Shown here: one piece after another, positions 16,816 to 26,155 of the stretch | How positions within the stretch are numbered: position 1 is the first letter of the stretch | How the letters are laid out: each line of letters starts with the position of its first letter | Assembly: GCF_009695585.1 (NCBI RefSeq) | Contig: NZ_VUNR01000017.1 | Coordinates: forward strand, 1 to 60,661 | Length of the DNA: 60,661 nucleotides | Reading direction: 5' to 3' | Origin: Anaerovibrio slackiae | GTDB taxonomy: Bacteria; Bacillota; Negativicutes; Selenomonadales; Selenomonadaceae | Notes under the pieces: model-generated | The model's input: only the letters and a program-made list of their open reading frames with translations | The model's database searches: none | What the model was told of the DNA's origin: nothing | Program-made: the position numbers and the translations under genes

Positions 16816-18517
16816 GTTTTCTGTACCCCTCTTTTTTTATCTTTGCATAGGCAATCATTTCCCGGGCATTATCCAGGGATGCCGAGGAAACGTTGGCACC
16901 TGATGCCATTCTCGCAATCTCGTTGATGCGCTCCCCCTCAGACAGGGAACGGACCTCCGTAGATGTCTGGTTATCAGCCACATGCTTGCTGATGTAGAGA
17001 TGATTGTCCGCCATGCAGGCAATCTGCGGCAGGTGGGTAATGCAGAGCACCTGCTTGCCGGCTGCCGCCATGGCAATTCGCTCCGCTACCATCTGGGCAG
17101 TCTTGCCGCCGATACCCGTATCAATCTCATCAAAGACCATGCTGGCAGGGGAAGTGTCCCTGCTGGCAGTAACCGTCTTGATAGCCAGGGCAATACGGGA
17201 AAGCTCGCCGCCTGATGCCACCTTCTGGATAGGCTTCGGCTCCTGCCCCGGATTGGCGGAGAACAATATCTCCAGCCTGTCACCGCCTGATGCCCCAAGA
17301 GACTCCGACGGCTGCACGTCAATCACAAAACGGGCATCCGGCATACCAAGGGCAGTGAGATGCCCCTCAATAGCATCGGACAAATCCCCTGCCGCTGCCC
17401 GGCGAAGCTCCGTCACCCTGCCGGCCGCCTTCCGTGCCGCTTCCCGTGCTCCGTTCACAGCTTCCTGCAGCCTGGCAATATCCTCATCATAATTTTCAAT
17501 ATCCGCCAGTTCCTGCTGACATTTATCATAATACGCCAAAATATCCCCGATGGTGGCACCATACTTCCGGCGCAGCTTGTCAATGACATCCATGCGGCTC
17601 TGCAGCCTGTCCAGAAGCCTAGGGTCAAACTCCATGGACTCCGCATAATCCCGCACCTCATAGCCAGCTTCCTTCACCTGAATGGCAGCCTCCCCCAGCA
17701 CCCTGATGACTTCCTCCAGAGCATCATCAAAGCGGCTCAGTGCCTTTAGGCTCTCCACTGCTTCCTCCAGGCCGCTGACTACGCCTATGCCGTTATTGCC
17801 GCCACCATACAGGAGGCCGCATGCCTCCCCGGCATAACGGGAAATCTTTTCCGCATTGGACAGCTTGTTGATCTGCCGCTGCAGCTCCTCATCCTCGTTT
17901 TCCTGCAGCTGGGCGGCTTCTATCTCCTGAATCTGCCAGCGCAGCATATCCAGCCGCTGCTCATAATCACGGGAGGCATTTTCCTTTTCCGAAAGCTTTC
18001 CTTCCGCTTCCTTCAGAGCCTTGTACAATTCCCTGTACTCAGCCAGCGCACTTCCTAGCTCCCGGCCATAGCCATCCACCAGCTGAAACTGATTCTCCTG
18101 CTTCAAAAGGGACAGGTTCTCGTTCTGCCCGTGCACGTCCACCAGCAGGCCGCCCAGATTTTTCAGCACAGCCAGGGTTGTATGGCAGCCGTTAATCAGG
18201 ATGCTGCCCCTGCCGCTGCTGGTAATCTGCCGCGTAATAATCAGCTCGTTCTCTGCCGTATCAATGGCATTTTCCTCCAAAAACGCCACCACATTGGGCT
18301 GATCCTCCAAGGAAAAAACAGCCTCCACACGAAGCCATTCCCTGCCATGCCGGATAAGCTCCGTGGAAAGGCGATTACCCAGCATAGCTCCCAAAGCATC
18401 TATCAGGATGGACTTGCCGGCACCTGTCTCGCCAGTCAGGATATTCAGGCCCTTATCAAATTCTATCTGAATATGCTCCAGGAGAGCAAAATTCCATACC
18501 GTAAGCGTGTTTAGCAT
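16808..18517 (-). CDS. recN: DNA repair protein RecN
   Basis: RecN is an SMC-like ATPase that acts at double-strand breaks. The 569-residue protein starts MLNTLTVWNFALLEHI, with Walker A GETGAGKSILIDAL at about residue 30. A coiled coil follows (KALKEAEGKLSEKENASRDYEQRL and onward), then the signature VASGGELSRIALAIK and Walker B MVFDEIDTGIGG. The start at 18517 follows argR by 24 bases, the conserved argR-recN order. The end overlaps nudF. Confidence 0.97.
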   Translation of the reverse strand: MLNTLTVWNFALLEHIQIEFDKGLNILTGETGAGKSILIDALGAMLGNRLSTELIRHGREWLRVEAVFSLEDQPNVVAFLEENAIDTAENELIITRQITSSGRGSILINGCHTTLAVLKNLGGLLVDVHGQNENLSLLKQENQFQLVDGYGRELGSALAEYRELYKALKEAEGKLSEKENASRDYEQRLDMLRWQIQEIEAAQLQENEDEELQRQINKLSNAEKISRYAGEACGLLYGGGNNGIGVVSGLEEAVESLKALSRFDDALEEVIRVLGEAAIQVKEAGYEVRDYAESMEFDPRLLDRLQSRMDVIDKLRRKYGATIGDILAYYDKCQQELADIENYDEDIARLQEAVNGAREAARKAAGRVTELRRAAAGDLSDAIEGHLTALGMPDARFVIDVQPSESLGASGGDRLEILFSANPGQEPKPIQKVASGGELSRIALAIKTVTASRDTSPASMVFDEIDTGIGGKTAQMVAERIAMAAAGKQVLCITHLPQIACMADNHLYISKHVADNQTSTEVRSLSEGERINEIARMASGANVSSASLDNAREMIAYAKIKKEGYRKHG

Positions 18518-18541
18518 TATAATCCTCTATTCTTCCATCCC

Positions 18542-19015
18542 TCAGACCGGGCAGCCCATGGACATCTCCCGCATTTTTGCCACAATGCCACGGGACTTCT
18601 CCTTGTCCTTCAGAACCGCCAAAACAGTATCGTCACCTGCCACCGTGCCTATGATTTCCGGCCACTGGGCATTGTCCAGGGCAAAAGCCACGGCAGCACC
18701 GGCGCCGGGCTGAGTCCTGATCACAATGATATTCTCACTGGCTTCCACCTTCAGCACAGAATCCTGAAATGCCTTCTGCATCTTAGACTCAGAATGCACC
18801 TGCTTCACATCCACCGGGAAAGAATAGCGGTATTTGCCGTGCCCATAAGGTATTTTCACCAGGTGCAGCTCCTTGATATCCCGGGAAACCGTTGCCTGGG
18901 TAACCTCGATTTTCTGCTCCTTCAGGGCAGCCGCCAGCTCCTCCTGGGTTTCTATAATCTGTGCCTCAATAATTGCCTTTATCTTTGCCTGCCTATAATT
19001 CTTCAATGTCCTCAC
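18542..19015 (-). CDS. argR: Arginine repressor
   Basis: ArgR/AhrC senses arginine and controls its synthesis and breakdown. The N-terminal winged helix-turn-helix shows TQATVSRDIKELHLVKI; the C-terminal oligomerisation/arginine-binding domain shows TQPGAGAAVAFALDN and GTVAGDDTVLAV. 157 residues is the normal length. It lies between nadK and recN as in many Firmicutes. No ARG box was looked for beyond the operon. Confidence 0.96.
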   Translation of the reverse strand: MRTLKNYRQAKIKAIIEAQIIETQEELAAALKEQKIEVTQATVSRDIKELHLVKIPYGHGKYRYSFPVDVKQVHSESKMQKAFQDSVLKVEASENIIVIRTQPGAGAAVAFALDNAQWPEIIGTVAGDDTVLAVLKDKEKSRGIVAKMREMSMGCPV

Positions 19016-19019
19016 CCCT

Positions 19020-19868
19020 CTATAAATTGCGCCAAAGCTTGTTTTTTAATGTATAATAATAATTCCTGTCCTCAAACTTGATAATCTTGGCAGGATCTTT
19101 CGCCTTGCGTATCGTAACCTCATCACCCGGCAGCAGCGGATAGCTTTCCTGCCCGTCCAGGGTTATCTGAATATCCTGATGCACCGCCGCTATGTGAATG
19201 CGCACCTTATCCTCATCCGGAATCACCATTGGCCGCACCTCCAGCGTATGAGGGCAGATAGGCGCTATCAGCAGTGACTTCACCGCCGGATTGATAATCG
19301 GCCCTCCTGCCGACAAGGAGTATGCCGTGGAGCCGGTAGCCGTGGAGATGATTACCCCGTCCGCCTTGTAGTCCGTCAGGCGGCATCCGGCAACGCTCAG
19401 GCCCAGATGCAGCATCCTGGCCACGCCCCCCTTGCAGATAACCACGTCATTGAGGGCATGCCCCAGAAAACGCTTCTGGCCGCGGCTGTAATGGGAGCTG
19501 GAAATAACCGTCCGCTCCTCAATATAATACTGATTGTTCAAAAGCTTGCCCAGGCGACTTTCCAGCTCCGGCACCTCAATATCTGCCAGAAAGCCCACAT
19601 TGCCGATATTGATGCCGCAGCAGGGAATATTCTTGGCGTAGAGCTGCCTGCACACCCCCAGCAGGGTGCCATCACCGCCAATGCTGAGCCCTATGTCCAC
19701 ATTCTGTTTCCCAATCCCCTGTACTCCCAGTTCCGGGTATCCGCAGAGCCTGGCGGTAGCCTCCGGCATCATCAGCCGTACCTCCTTGTCTGCGAAAAAA
19801 TCCACAATGCGCTTTAGCACCCCGGCTGACTCAGGCTTATCTATATTTGGAAAAATTGCTATTGTCTT
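19020..19868 (-). CDS. nadK: NAD kinase
   Basis: NadK phosphorylates NAD to NADP. The GGDGT motif sits in LSIGGDGTLLGVCR, the NE/D-type motif in HALNDVVICKG, and the C-terminal glycine-rich segment in ISTATGSTAYSLSAGGP. The start at 19868 (MKTIAIFPN, 282 residues) has GAGGTG 7 bases upstream and matches the family; the longer frame to 19928 runs through a short tandem repeat and is unlikely to be coding. Confidence 0.95.
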   Translation of the reverse strand, partial: KTIAIFPNIDKPESAGVLKRIVDFFADKEVRLMMPEATARLCGYPELGVQGIGKQNVDIGLSIGGDGTLLGVCRQLYAKNIPCCGINIGNVGFLADIEVPELESRLGKLLNNQYYIEERTVISSSHYSRGQKRFLGHALNDVVICKGGVARMLHLGLSVAGCRLTDYKADGVIISTATGSTAYSLSAGGPIINPAVKSLLIAPICPHTLEVRPMVIPDEDKVRIHIAAVHQDIQITLDGQESYPLLPGDEVTIRKAKDPAKIIKFEDRNYYYTLKNKLWRNL

Positions 19869-19896
19869 CATCATTGCACACCTCAAAGGGCACATC

Positions 19897-19992
19897 CCAT
19901 AAAATACATTGCATAAAATACATTTCACACCCCAAAATAATGACTACAAATAATGACTACAAATAATGTACTGCCATTAATGTACTGCCATC
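19897..19992. repeat. Short tandem near-duplications between tlyA and nadK
   Basis: The spacer is made of repeated pieces: AAAATACATT is repeated at about 19901 and 19916, AATGACTACAAAT occurs twice in tandem near 19938-19965, and TAATGTACTGCCAT occurs twice near 19964-19992. The last copy overlaps the end of tlyA. It resembles slippage-generated spacers seen elsewhere in this window. Confidence 0.6.
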
Positions 19993-20800
19993 ACTTATCC
20001 AGTGCCCCATGGGCCTGGCTGACCACGGATACCACCAGCTCATCAGGAACGCCATCCGTGGCAGAAGCCCCCTTGGCCAGCCAGACCAGATACTCGATGT
20101 TGCCCTCCGGCCCCTTCACCGGGGAATAGGTCAAGGCCTTGGGGGTAAGCTCCATCTGCCGTGCCAGTGCCAGCACACGGAAAATCACTTCCTCATGCAC
20201 AGAAGGCTCCCTTACGACCCCCTTCTTGCCAACCTTTTCCCGGCCTGCCTCGAACTGGGGTTTGATAAGGGCTACAATCTCCCCCTCCGGCTGCAGCATC
20301 TCCCTGACAGCAGGCAGCACCTTTTCCAGGGAAATAAAAGCCACATCAATAGATGCCAGGTCCACGGGCTGCCCCAGCTGCTCAGGCGTTACATTCCTCA
20401 CATTGGTGCGCTCCATGTTGACAACACGCTCATCGGTGCGCAGGCTCCATGCCAGCTGCCCGTAGCCCACATCAATGGCAAACACCTTCACCGCGCCATT
20501 TTGCAGCATGCAGTCCGTAAAGCCGCCGGTAGAGGCACCGATATCAGCCGCCACCTTGCCCTGCAGGGAAACGCCGAACTCCCTGATGGCCTTTTCCAGC
20601 TTCAGGCCGCCCCTGCTCACATAGGGCAGGGTATTGCCCAGCACCCTGATCTCCGCCTCCGGCTTGACCATGGTGCCTGCCTTGTCCACCTTCTGGCCAT
20701 CCACCAGCACCAGGCCTGCCATGATAGTCGTCTTCGCCCGTTCCCTGCTCTGCACCAGATTGCGCTTTACCAGCAGGGAATCCAGTCTTTCCTTTGCCAT
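19991..20800 (-). CDS. tlyA: TlyA family rRNA 2'-O-methyltransferase / hemolysin A-like
   Basis: The protein has an N-terminal S4 RNA-binding domain (KERLDSLLVKRNLVQSRERAK) followed by an FtsJ-like Rossmann methyltransferase domain with the SAM motif ADIGASTGGFTDCML and a later DLASIDVAFISL. In actinobacteria TlyA methylates 16S and 23S rRNA; in Firmicutes (YqxC) the role is presumed similar. 269 residues is the usual length. It stands between dxs and nadK. Confidence 0.93.
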   Translation of the reverse strand: MAKERLDSLLVKRNLVQSRERAKTTIMAGLVLVDGQKVDKAGTMVKPEAEIRVLGNTLPYVSRGGLKLEKAIREFGVSLQGKVAADIGASTGGFTDCMLQNGAVKVFAIDVGYGQLAWSLRTDERVVNMERTNVRNVTPEQLGQPVDLASIDVAFISLEKVLPAVREMLQPEGEIVALIKPQFEAGREKVGKKGVVREPSVHEEVIFRVLALARQMELTPKALTYSPVKGPEGNIEYLVWLAKGASATDGVPDELVVSVVSQAHGALDK

Positions 20801-20874
20801 TACATCATACCACCAATATCATCAATTGCCATTGTTTACTACTCACAAGGTTTTATTGATATCATCAGCTGCCA

Positions 20875-22761
20875 TTACCTGCCGCTGCCGATGTTATCAA
20901 TTATCCTGTCCGCTATCTGCTGCGGCATCAGGCCGCATTTTTCCAGAAGCTGAGGACAGGAGCCATGCTCAATAAATTTATCCTCAATGCCAAAGCGCAG
21001 CACCCTGCACTTTTTCCCTGCATCTGCCATAAATTCCAGCACAGCGGAGCCAAATCCCCCTGCCAGGGCATTTTCCTCCAGCGTAACCATAAGCTCCGGC
21101 TGTCTCTCCAGAAGCCAGCCCAGCATATCAGCATCCAGCGGCTTGACAAAGCGCATATTCACTACCGTAGCCTTGATATTCGCCATGTTCAGAAGCCGTG
21201 CCGCTTCCACCGCCTGCTTGACCATGCTGCCCACAGCCAGGAGCACCACGCCCCTGCCGTCACCGGACAAAAGCTCCGCCTTGCCGATTTCCAGCTGCCT
21301 GAAGCCATCAGACAATGCCGCACCGGTAGCAGAGCCGCGCGGATAGCGCACCGCCGCAGGGCCATTATACTTCACAGCAGTGTAGAGCATATCCCTAAGC
21401 TCGTTCTCATCCTTCGGCGCCATCACTACCATACCAGGAATGTGGCGCAGGTAGGAATAGTCAAATACGCCGTGATGAGTCGGCCCGTCCGCCCCTACCA
21501 GCCCTGCCCTGTCCAGGCAAAGGGTAACAGGCAGCTTCTGCAGGCACACATCATGCACAATCTGGTCATAGGCCCGCTGGGCAAAGGTAGAGTAGAGTGC
21601 CACCACCGGGTGCGCCCCGGCAGCCGCCATGCCTGCCGCCATGGTCACTGCATGCTCCTCGGCGATGCCCACATCAAAGAAACGCTCCGGGAACTGGCGG
21701 GCGAAAGCCTTCAGCCCGGTGCCTGACGGCATGGCAGCCGTAACCGCTACCATGCTGTGATTGTCATAGCCCAGCTCCAGCATGGTACGGCTGAAAATCT
21801 CCGTATAGGAAGGCGGAGCCGCCGGATTCTTGATTGGCTCCCCTGTAGCCTTGTTGAACTTGCTGATGCCATGGAATTTGTCCGGCTCATCCTCGGCAGG
21901 CATGTAGCCCCTGCCCTTTTTGGTGCGCACATGTACCAGCACCGGCCCCTCAATATTGGCAATCTGGCGGAAAACTGACTGCATGGCCTCTATGTTGTGC
22001 CCGTCAATAGGCCCTATGTAGCTAAAGCCCATTTCCTCAAAGAGCCCACCCGGCGTGATGGCAGCCTTGACGCCATCCTTCAGGTACTCTGCAGTCTTCA
22101 GCACCGTATCCCCGATATGAGGAATATTCCTGATGAAGCCCTCAATATCCTTCTTTGCCCTGGCATACTGAGGCGCCAGCTTGATGCGGGACAGGTACTC
22201 GGACATAGCGCCCACATTCCTGTCAATGGACATCTCGTTATCGTTGAGGATAACTATCAGCCTCTTGCCCAGGTCACCGGCATAATTCAGCCCTTCGTAG
22301 GCCTCGCCGCCGGTCAGTGCCCCATCGCCGATAATTGCCACCACGTTATAGTCCTTGCCTTCCAGGTCACGGACTATGGTCATGCCAAGAGCCGCCGAAA
22401 TGGAAGTGCTGGCATGGCCTGTGCCAAAGGCATCAAACCGTGACTCCGACCGCTTGGGAAACCCTGTAATCCCGTTCAAGGTACGAAGTGTGGCAAAATT
22501 CTCCCTGCGCCCTGTCAGAATCTTGTGGGCATACGCCTGATGCCCCACATCCCAGACAAATTTATCCCGCTCCGGGTTGAATACGCTATAAAGTGCCAAG
22601 GTCAGGTCAACTGTCCCCAGGCTGGGTGCCAGATGGCCGCCATTTTTGGCACAGGTATCAATAATCATGCGGCGCAGCTCCGCCGCCAGGGACTGCAAAT
22701 GGGAAATAGACAGCTTCTGTACATCAGCCGGGTGTTTTATACTATCTAAAATCTGTTCCAC
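20875..22761 (-). CDS. dxs: 1-deoxy-D-xylulose-5-phosphate synthase
   Basis: Dxs condenses pyruvate and glyceraldehyde 3-phosphate to DXP, the first step of the MEP isoprenoid pathway. The TPP-binding segment GDGALTGGEAYEGLNYAG, the HVRTKKGRGY loop and the DRAGLVGADGPTHHG motif are present. 628 residues is normal. It lies 15 bases after ispA, so precursor and prenyl chain synthesis are co-expressed. Confidence 0.97.
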   Translation of the reverse strand: MEQILDSIKHPADVQKLSISHLQSLAAELRRMIIDTCAKNGGHLAPSLGTVDLTLALYSVFNPERDKFVWDVGHQAYAHKILTGRRENFATLRTLNGITGFPKRSESRFDAFGTGHASTSISAALGMTIVRDLEGKDYNVVAIIGDGALTGGEAYEGLNYAGDLGKRLIVILNDNEMSIDRNVGAMSEYLSRIKLAPQYARAKKDIEGFIRNIPHIGDTVLKTAEYLKDGVKAAITPGGLFEEMGFSYIGPIDGHNIEAMQSVFRQIANIEGPVLVHVRTKKGRGYMPAEDEPDKFHGISKFNKATGEPIKNPAAPPSYTEIFSRTMLELGYDNHSMVAVTAAMPSGTGLKAFARQFPERFFDVGIAEEHAVTMAAGMAAAGAHPVVALYSTFAQRAYDQIVHDVCLQKLPVTLCLDRAGLVGADGPTHHGVFDYSYLRHIPGMVVMAPKDENELRDMLYTAVKYNGPAAVRYPRGSATGAALSDGFRQLEIGKAELLSGDGRGVVLLAVGSMVKQAVEAARLLNMANIKATVVNMRFVKPLDADMLGWLLERQPELMVTLEENALAGGFGSAVLEFMADAGKKCRVLRFGIEDKFIEHGSCPQLLEKCGLMPQQIADRIIDNIGSGR

Positions 22762-22775
22762 GCCAATCTCCCCTT

Positions 22776-23654
22776 TTACTTATTCCGCTCCAAGAGCATC
22801 TTCACCAGGTCACGGAGGAATTTTGCCTCATCGCCAAAGATTTCCAGTGCTTCCAGGGCCTGCTGCACAGTATCCGCTGCCAGCTTCTTCGCCTCATCCA
22901 ATGAGGTCAGGGTAACATAAGTGGATTTCTCGTTGCGCTCATCGCTGCCTACAGGCTTGCCGATAACTGCCTCATCCCCCACCACATCCAGAATATCATC
23001 CGTAATCTGGAAAGCCAGCCCGAAGCAGTCAGCATAGGTGGTAAGGGCTGCCAGCTGCGCCTCGGAAGCCCCTCCCAGGATAGCACCGCTGCGAATGGCG
23101 GCACGGAACAGCGCCCCGGTCTTGCCCATGTGCATTTTGCGCAGCTCCTCCATGGAAATCCGCTTTCCCTCGGACAGCATGTCAATAACCTGGCCGCCTA
23201 CCATGCCGTTAGGCCCGGCAGCTATGCTCATCTCCCTCAGCACTTCCAGAAGCACCTGGGCAGGCACCCCCTGCTGCCTGAGAATGACCTCAAAAGCCTG
23301 GGTCAGCAGGGCATCACCTGCCAGAATGGCAAGGGCCTCGCCAAAGACCTTGTGATTGGTCAGCTTGCCCCTGCGGTAGTCGTCATTGTCCATGGCAGGC
23401 AAATCGTCATGAATCAGGGAATAGGTATGGATCATCTCTATGCCGCAGGCAGCCTGCACAAAATCCGTTCCCCTTGCGCCCACTGCATCCGCGGCTGCCA
23501 TCACCAGGATTGGCCGCAGCCTCTTGCCGCCAGCCATCAGGCTGTACTCCATAGACTCCGCCAGACGAGGAACCAAAGCCGTTTCCGCCCCCAGCTCCTT
23601 TAGCAAAGCTGCCTCTATCAGCTTTATTCTCTCGTTCCACTGTGTCTTGTCCAT
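22776..23654 (-). CDS. ispA: Geranyl/farnesyl diphosphate synthase
   Basis: A prenyl chain synthase making geranyl and farnesyl diphosphate. Both aspartate-rich motifs are present: the first as HDDLPAMDNDDYRRG (two extra residues between the Asp pairs, the short-chain type), the second as ITDDILDVVGD. 292 residues matches IspA. It follows xseB and precedes dxs, the standard Firmicute arrangement. Confidence 0.96.
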   Translation of the reverse strand: MDKTQWNERIKLIEAALLKELGAETALVPRLAESMEYSLMAGGKRLRPILVMAAADAVGARGTDFVQAACGIEMIHTYSLIHDDLPAMDNDDYRRGKLTNHKVFGEALAILAGDALLTQAFEVILRQQGVPAQVLLEVLREMSIAAGPNGMVGGQVIDMLSEGKRISMEELRKMHMGKTGALFRAAIRSGAILGGASEAQLAALTTYADCFGLAFQITDDILDVVGDEAVIGKPVGSDERNEKSTYVTLTSLDEAKKLAADTVQQALEALEIFGDEAKFLRDLVKMLLERNK

Positions 23655-23762
23655 TGCCTTTCCCCCTAAATATCATTAAACAGAAATTATCTGTTATCTA
23701 TATCTATTCCATTACTTGTTAACTATTACTTATTAGCCGTCATTTGTTATGCTTATCAGCCA

Positions 23763-24005
23763 TTACTTATTGTCGATTATAAGCTCCTGCTCCGTTACAC
23801 TGCCGTCCCCATTTTCCGCCAGCAGTATATCCATCTGTTCCTCTGCTTTCTTGAGGGCTTCCAGGCATTTGCCTGACAATTCCATGCCCCTGGTATAATC
23901 AGCCATGATTTCCTCCAAAGGAGCCTCACCGCCTTCCAGGCGGCTGACTATCTTCTCCAGCTCCTGCAAATTTTCCTCAAACGAGGCTGCTTTCTTCCGT
24001 GGCAT
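23763..24005 (-). CDS. xseB: Exodeoxyribonuclease VII small subunit
   Basis: XseB is the small helical subunit of exonuclease VII. The short protein shows SFEENLQELEKIVSRLEGGEAPLEE, the family signature. The start at 24005 (80 residues) has AGGAGG 7 bases upstream; an ATG at 24011 that overlaps the xseA stop is too close to the ribosome site. A spacer of 108 bases with repeated TTACTTATT-like pieces separates it from ispA. Confidence 0.95.
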   Translation of the reverse strand: MPRKKAASFEENLQELEKIVSRLEGGEAPLEEIMADYTRGMELSGKCLEALKKAEEQMDILLAENGDGSVTEQELIIDNK

Positions 24006-24007
24006 AA

Positions 24008-25210
24008 TCATACCTCCTCAATTTGGGTGACACATGCCTCCAATGATCCGTCTGCCACCCTTATCTTCACCACATCATCTACGCTTACTTTCCCTATGCT
24101 TGACACCACAGTGCCATCCTGCCGCTGCACCAGGCCGTAGCCCCGGCGCAGCACTCCTGCCGGATTCACCAGCTCCAGCTTGTCTATCAGATGAGAGATG
24201 CGCTGCCTGCGGTTTTTGATTTCACTGGCTGCAGCAGCTATCAGTCTCTCCCGGAGCATATCCGCTCCCTGCTGCCGCTGTGCCAGCATCAGCTTCGGCT
24301 GCCTGAACACCTGCCGCCCCATCAGGTCCTCAATGCGCCTGTAGCGGCTGTCAAAAAAATTCCTTGCGCTGATGGTCATGCGGCGCTCAAGCCCTGCAAG
24401 GTACCTGGCCAGCTCACCGGCATCCCGCACAGCGAACTCCGCCGCCTGGGAAGGGGTAGCCGCCCGCCTGTCCGCCACAAAATCAGCCAGAGTAAAATCC
24501 GTCTCGTGCCCCACGGCAGAAATCACGGGAATCCGGGAGCGATAGATAGCACGTACCACGATTTCCTCGTTAAAGGACCACAAATCCTCCATGGAGCCGC
24601 CGCCCCTGCCCACAATCAGCACATCCACCGGATATTTCTCGTTAAAAAAATCCACAGCCGCCGCAATCTGCTCCGCCGAGCCTGCCCCCTGCACCTGCAC
24701 GGGCCTCAGCACCAGCTGGATGCCGGGAAACCGCAGCTTGGATACCCGGAAGATATCACGCAGCACCGCCCCTGTAGGCGAGGTCACTATGCCAATCCGC
24801 TTCGGGTACAATGGCAGCGGCTGCTTGTGAGCCTCATCAAAGAGACCTTCCCCGGCAAGCCGTGCCTTCAGCTGCTCAAAGGCCGCCGCCAGATCGCCTA
24901 TGCCGTCAGGCACCATGCTGCTGACATACAGCTGGTACTTGCCGCCCTCGGCATAGACATTCACGCTGCCTGCGGCAATCACCTGCATGCCGTCCTGCGG
25001 CTGGAACCTCATCCTGGCAGCATTGCCCCGGAACATGACACAGGGAATAATCCCCCCCTTGTCCTTCAGGTTGAAATAGCAATGGCCGGAGCTATACCGC
25101 TTGAAATTGGAAATCTCACCCGTCACTGCCACATTCCGCAGGGCATGATCACCGCCTATTAAGTTTGCCAGATATCTTGTCAGCTCGCTGACTGTCACAG
25201 TCCCTGCCAT
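24008..25210 (-). CDS. xseA: Exodeoxyribonuclease VII large subunit
   Basis: XseA is the catalytic subunit of exonuclease VII, which degrades single-stranded DNA. An N-terminal OB fold (VTGEISNFKRYSSGHCYFNLKD) is followed by the catalytic domain with KRIGIVTSPTGAVLRDI, IVGRGGGSMEDLWSFN and VISAVGHETDFTLADFVADRRAATPS. A helical region and a C-terminal RGYGLVQRQDG segment end it. The start at 25210 has AGGGGAGAGG upstream. It is coupled to xseB and lies about 55 bases after nusB. Confidence 0.96.
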   Translation of the reverse strand: MAGTVTVSELTRYLANLIGGDHALRNVAVTGEISNFKRYSSGHCYFNLKDKGGIIPCVMFRGNAARMRFQPQDGMQVIAAGSVNVYAEGGKYQLYVSSMVPDGIGDLAAAFEQLKARLAGEGLFDEAHKQPLPLYPKRIGIVTSPTGAVLRDIFRVSKLRFPGIQLVLRPVQVQGAGSAEQIAAAVDFFNEKYPVDVLIVGRGGGSMEDLWSFNEEIVVRAIYRSRIPVISAVGHETDFTLADFVADRRAATPSQAAEFAVRDAGELARYLAGLERRMTISARNFFDSRYRRIEDLMGRQVFRQPKLMLAQRQQGADMLRERLIAAAASEIKNRRQRISHLIDKLELVNPAGVLRRGYGLVQRQDGTVVSSIGKVSVDDVVKIRVADGSLEACVTQIEEV

Positions 25211-25264
25211 AACCTCTCCCCTTGCACACAAAATGGGCTGCACCAGAAACAGGCAGCCCGGCTC

Positions 25265-25699
25265 TTACTTACGCAGCACAGCACCCAAAATGCCGTTGAC
25301 AAAACGGCTGGAATCATCCGTGCCAAACTTCTTGGCAAGCTCCACCGCTTCATTAATAATAATATTCGGCGTAACCTTTTCTTCCCTGAACTTCAGCTCA
25401 AAAACTGCCATACGGGTGATATTTCTGTCCACACCTGCCATGCGTGAAAGCTTCCATTCCTTGGAGGCAGAGGAAATCAGCCCGTCAATCTCCGGCAGGC
25501 TGTCCATGGTGCCATTCACCAGCTCCTCCACGAACTGCCTGTCACGGGAGCCCAGGTGCCCCTCCATCTCAGCAGCCGCCGCATCTATCACAGCCAGCCT
25601 TGCTTCCTGCTGCTTTTCCTTCTCCGCCTCCTGGCACTGATTAAAATCCAGCTGGAACAAAGCCTGCAGTGCCAGCTCACGAGCCTGTCTTCTACTCAT
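25265..25699 (-). CDS. nusB: Transcription antitermination factor NusB
   Basis: NusB binds boxA RNA with S10 and supports rRNA antitermination. The 144-residue protein begins SRRQARELALQALFQLDFNQ and has the helices RNITRMAVFELKF and NIIINEAVELAKKFGTDDSSRFVNGILGA, the family signature. It follows the DUF2273 gene after a 104-base spacer containing repeated CAACTCTATCTTA-like units. Confidence 0.96.
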   Translation of the reverse strand: MSRRQARELALQALFQLDFNQCQEAEKEKQQEARLAVIDAAAAEMEGHLGSRDRQFVEELVNGTMDSLPEIDGLISSASKEWKLSRMAGVDRNITRMAVFELKFREEKVTPNIIINEAVELAKKFGTDDSSRFVNGILGAVLRK

Positions 25700-25714
25700 A
25701 TCTGCAAAATCCTC

Positions 25715-25790
25715 TTTCTACACTCTTAACTCTATCTTACATTCAACTCTATCTTAATATTCAACTTTATCTCATATCCAACAATCCGGC
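25715..25790. repeat. Near-tandem repeat in the nusB upstream spacer
   Basis: CTCTTAACTCTATCTTACATT, ATTCAACTCTATCTTA and ATTCAACTTTATCTCAT follow each other with about a 19-base period. No function is evident. It fits the slippage pattern of other spacers in the window. Confidence 0.5.
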
Positions 25791-25803
25791 ATCAGCCTGC
25801 CAT

Positions 25804-26058
25804 TCAGCGCAATCTGTGAATATCCTTAGGTATGCAATCCTTGATGTTCTGCCAGGTATCGCCTTCCCTGTCCACATTCATGCCCACAAAAAGGCCGACA
25901 GTACCCAAAAACAGAATAAAAAGCATATTCCAGAAGCCAAAAACCAGTATGCATATGCCCAGCAAAACACCTGCCAGGCCACCTGCGCACTTACCGGGAT
26001 GCTCCTGCCACAGCCGCTGCAAAAACAGTGCCGCACTTTCCTTCATATCAAAATCCAT
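25804..26058 (-). CDS. DUF2273 small membrane protein
   Basis: An 84-residue protein with an N-terminal amphipathic part, two adjacent hydrophobic segments (CAGGLAGVLLGICILVFGFW and NMLFILFLGTVGLFVGMNVD) and a charged tail. This is the DUF2273 pattern, found next to asp23/amaP in Firmicutes, and probably helps anchor the Asp23 complex at the membrane. The ATG at 26058 has GGTGAG 7 bases upstream; a GTG at 26070 is an alternative. Confidence 0.82.
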   Translation of the reverse strand: MDFDMKESAALFLQRLWQEHPGKCAGGLAGVLLGICILVFGFWNMLFILFLGTVGLFVGMNVDREGDTWQNIKDCIPKDIHRLR

Positions 26059-26155
26059 CTTCAAACTCACCGCCTGTTACCCGATACGGCGTTTCTAAAC
26101 TAATATACCTCGTTGCCGATATACCTCATTGCCGCCAGTGCTTTCCTCAGGGCTG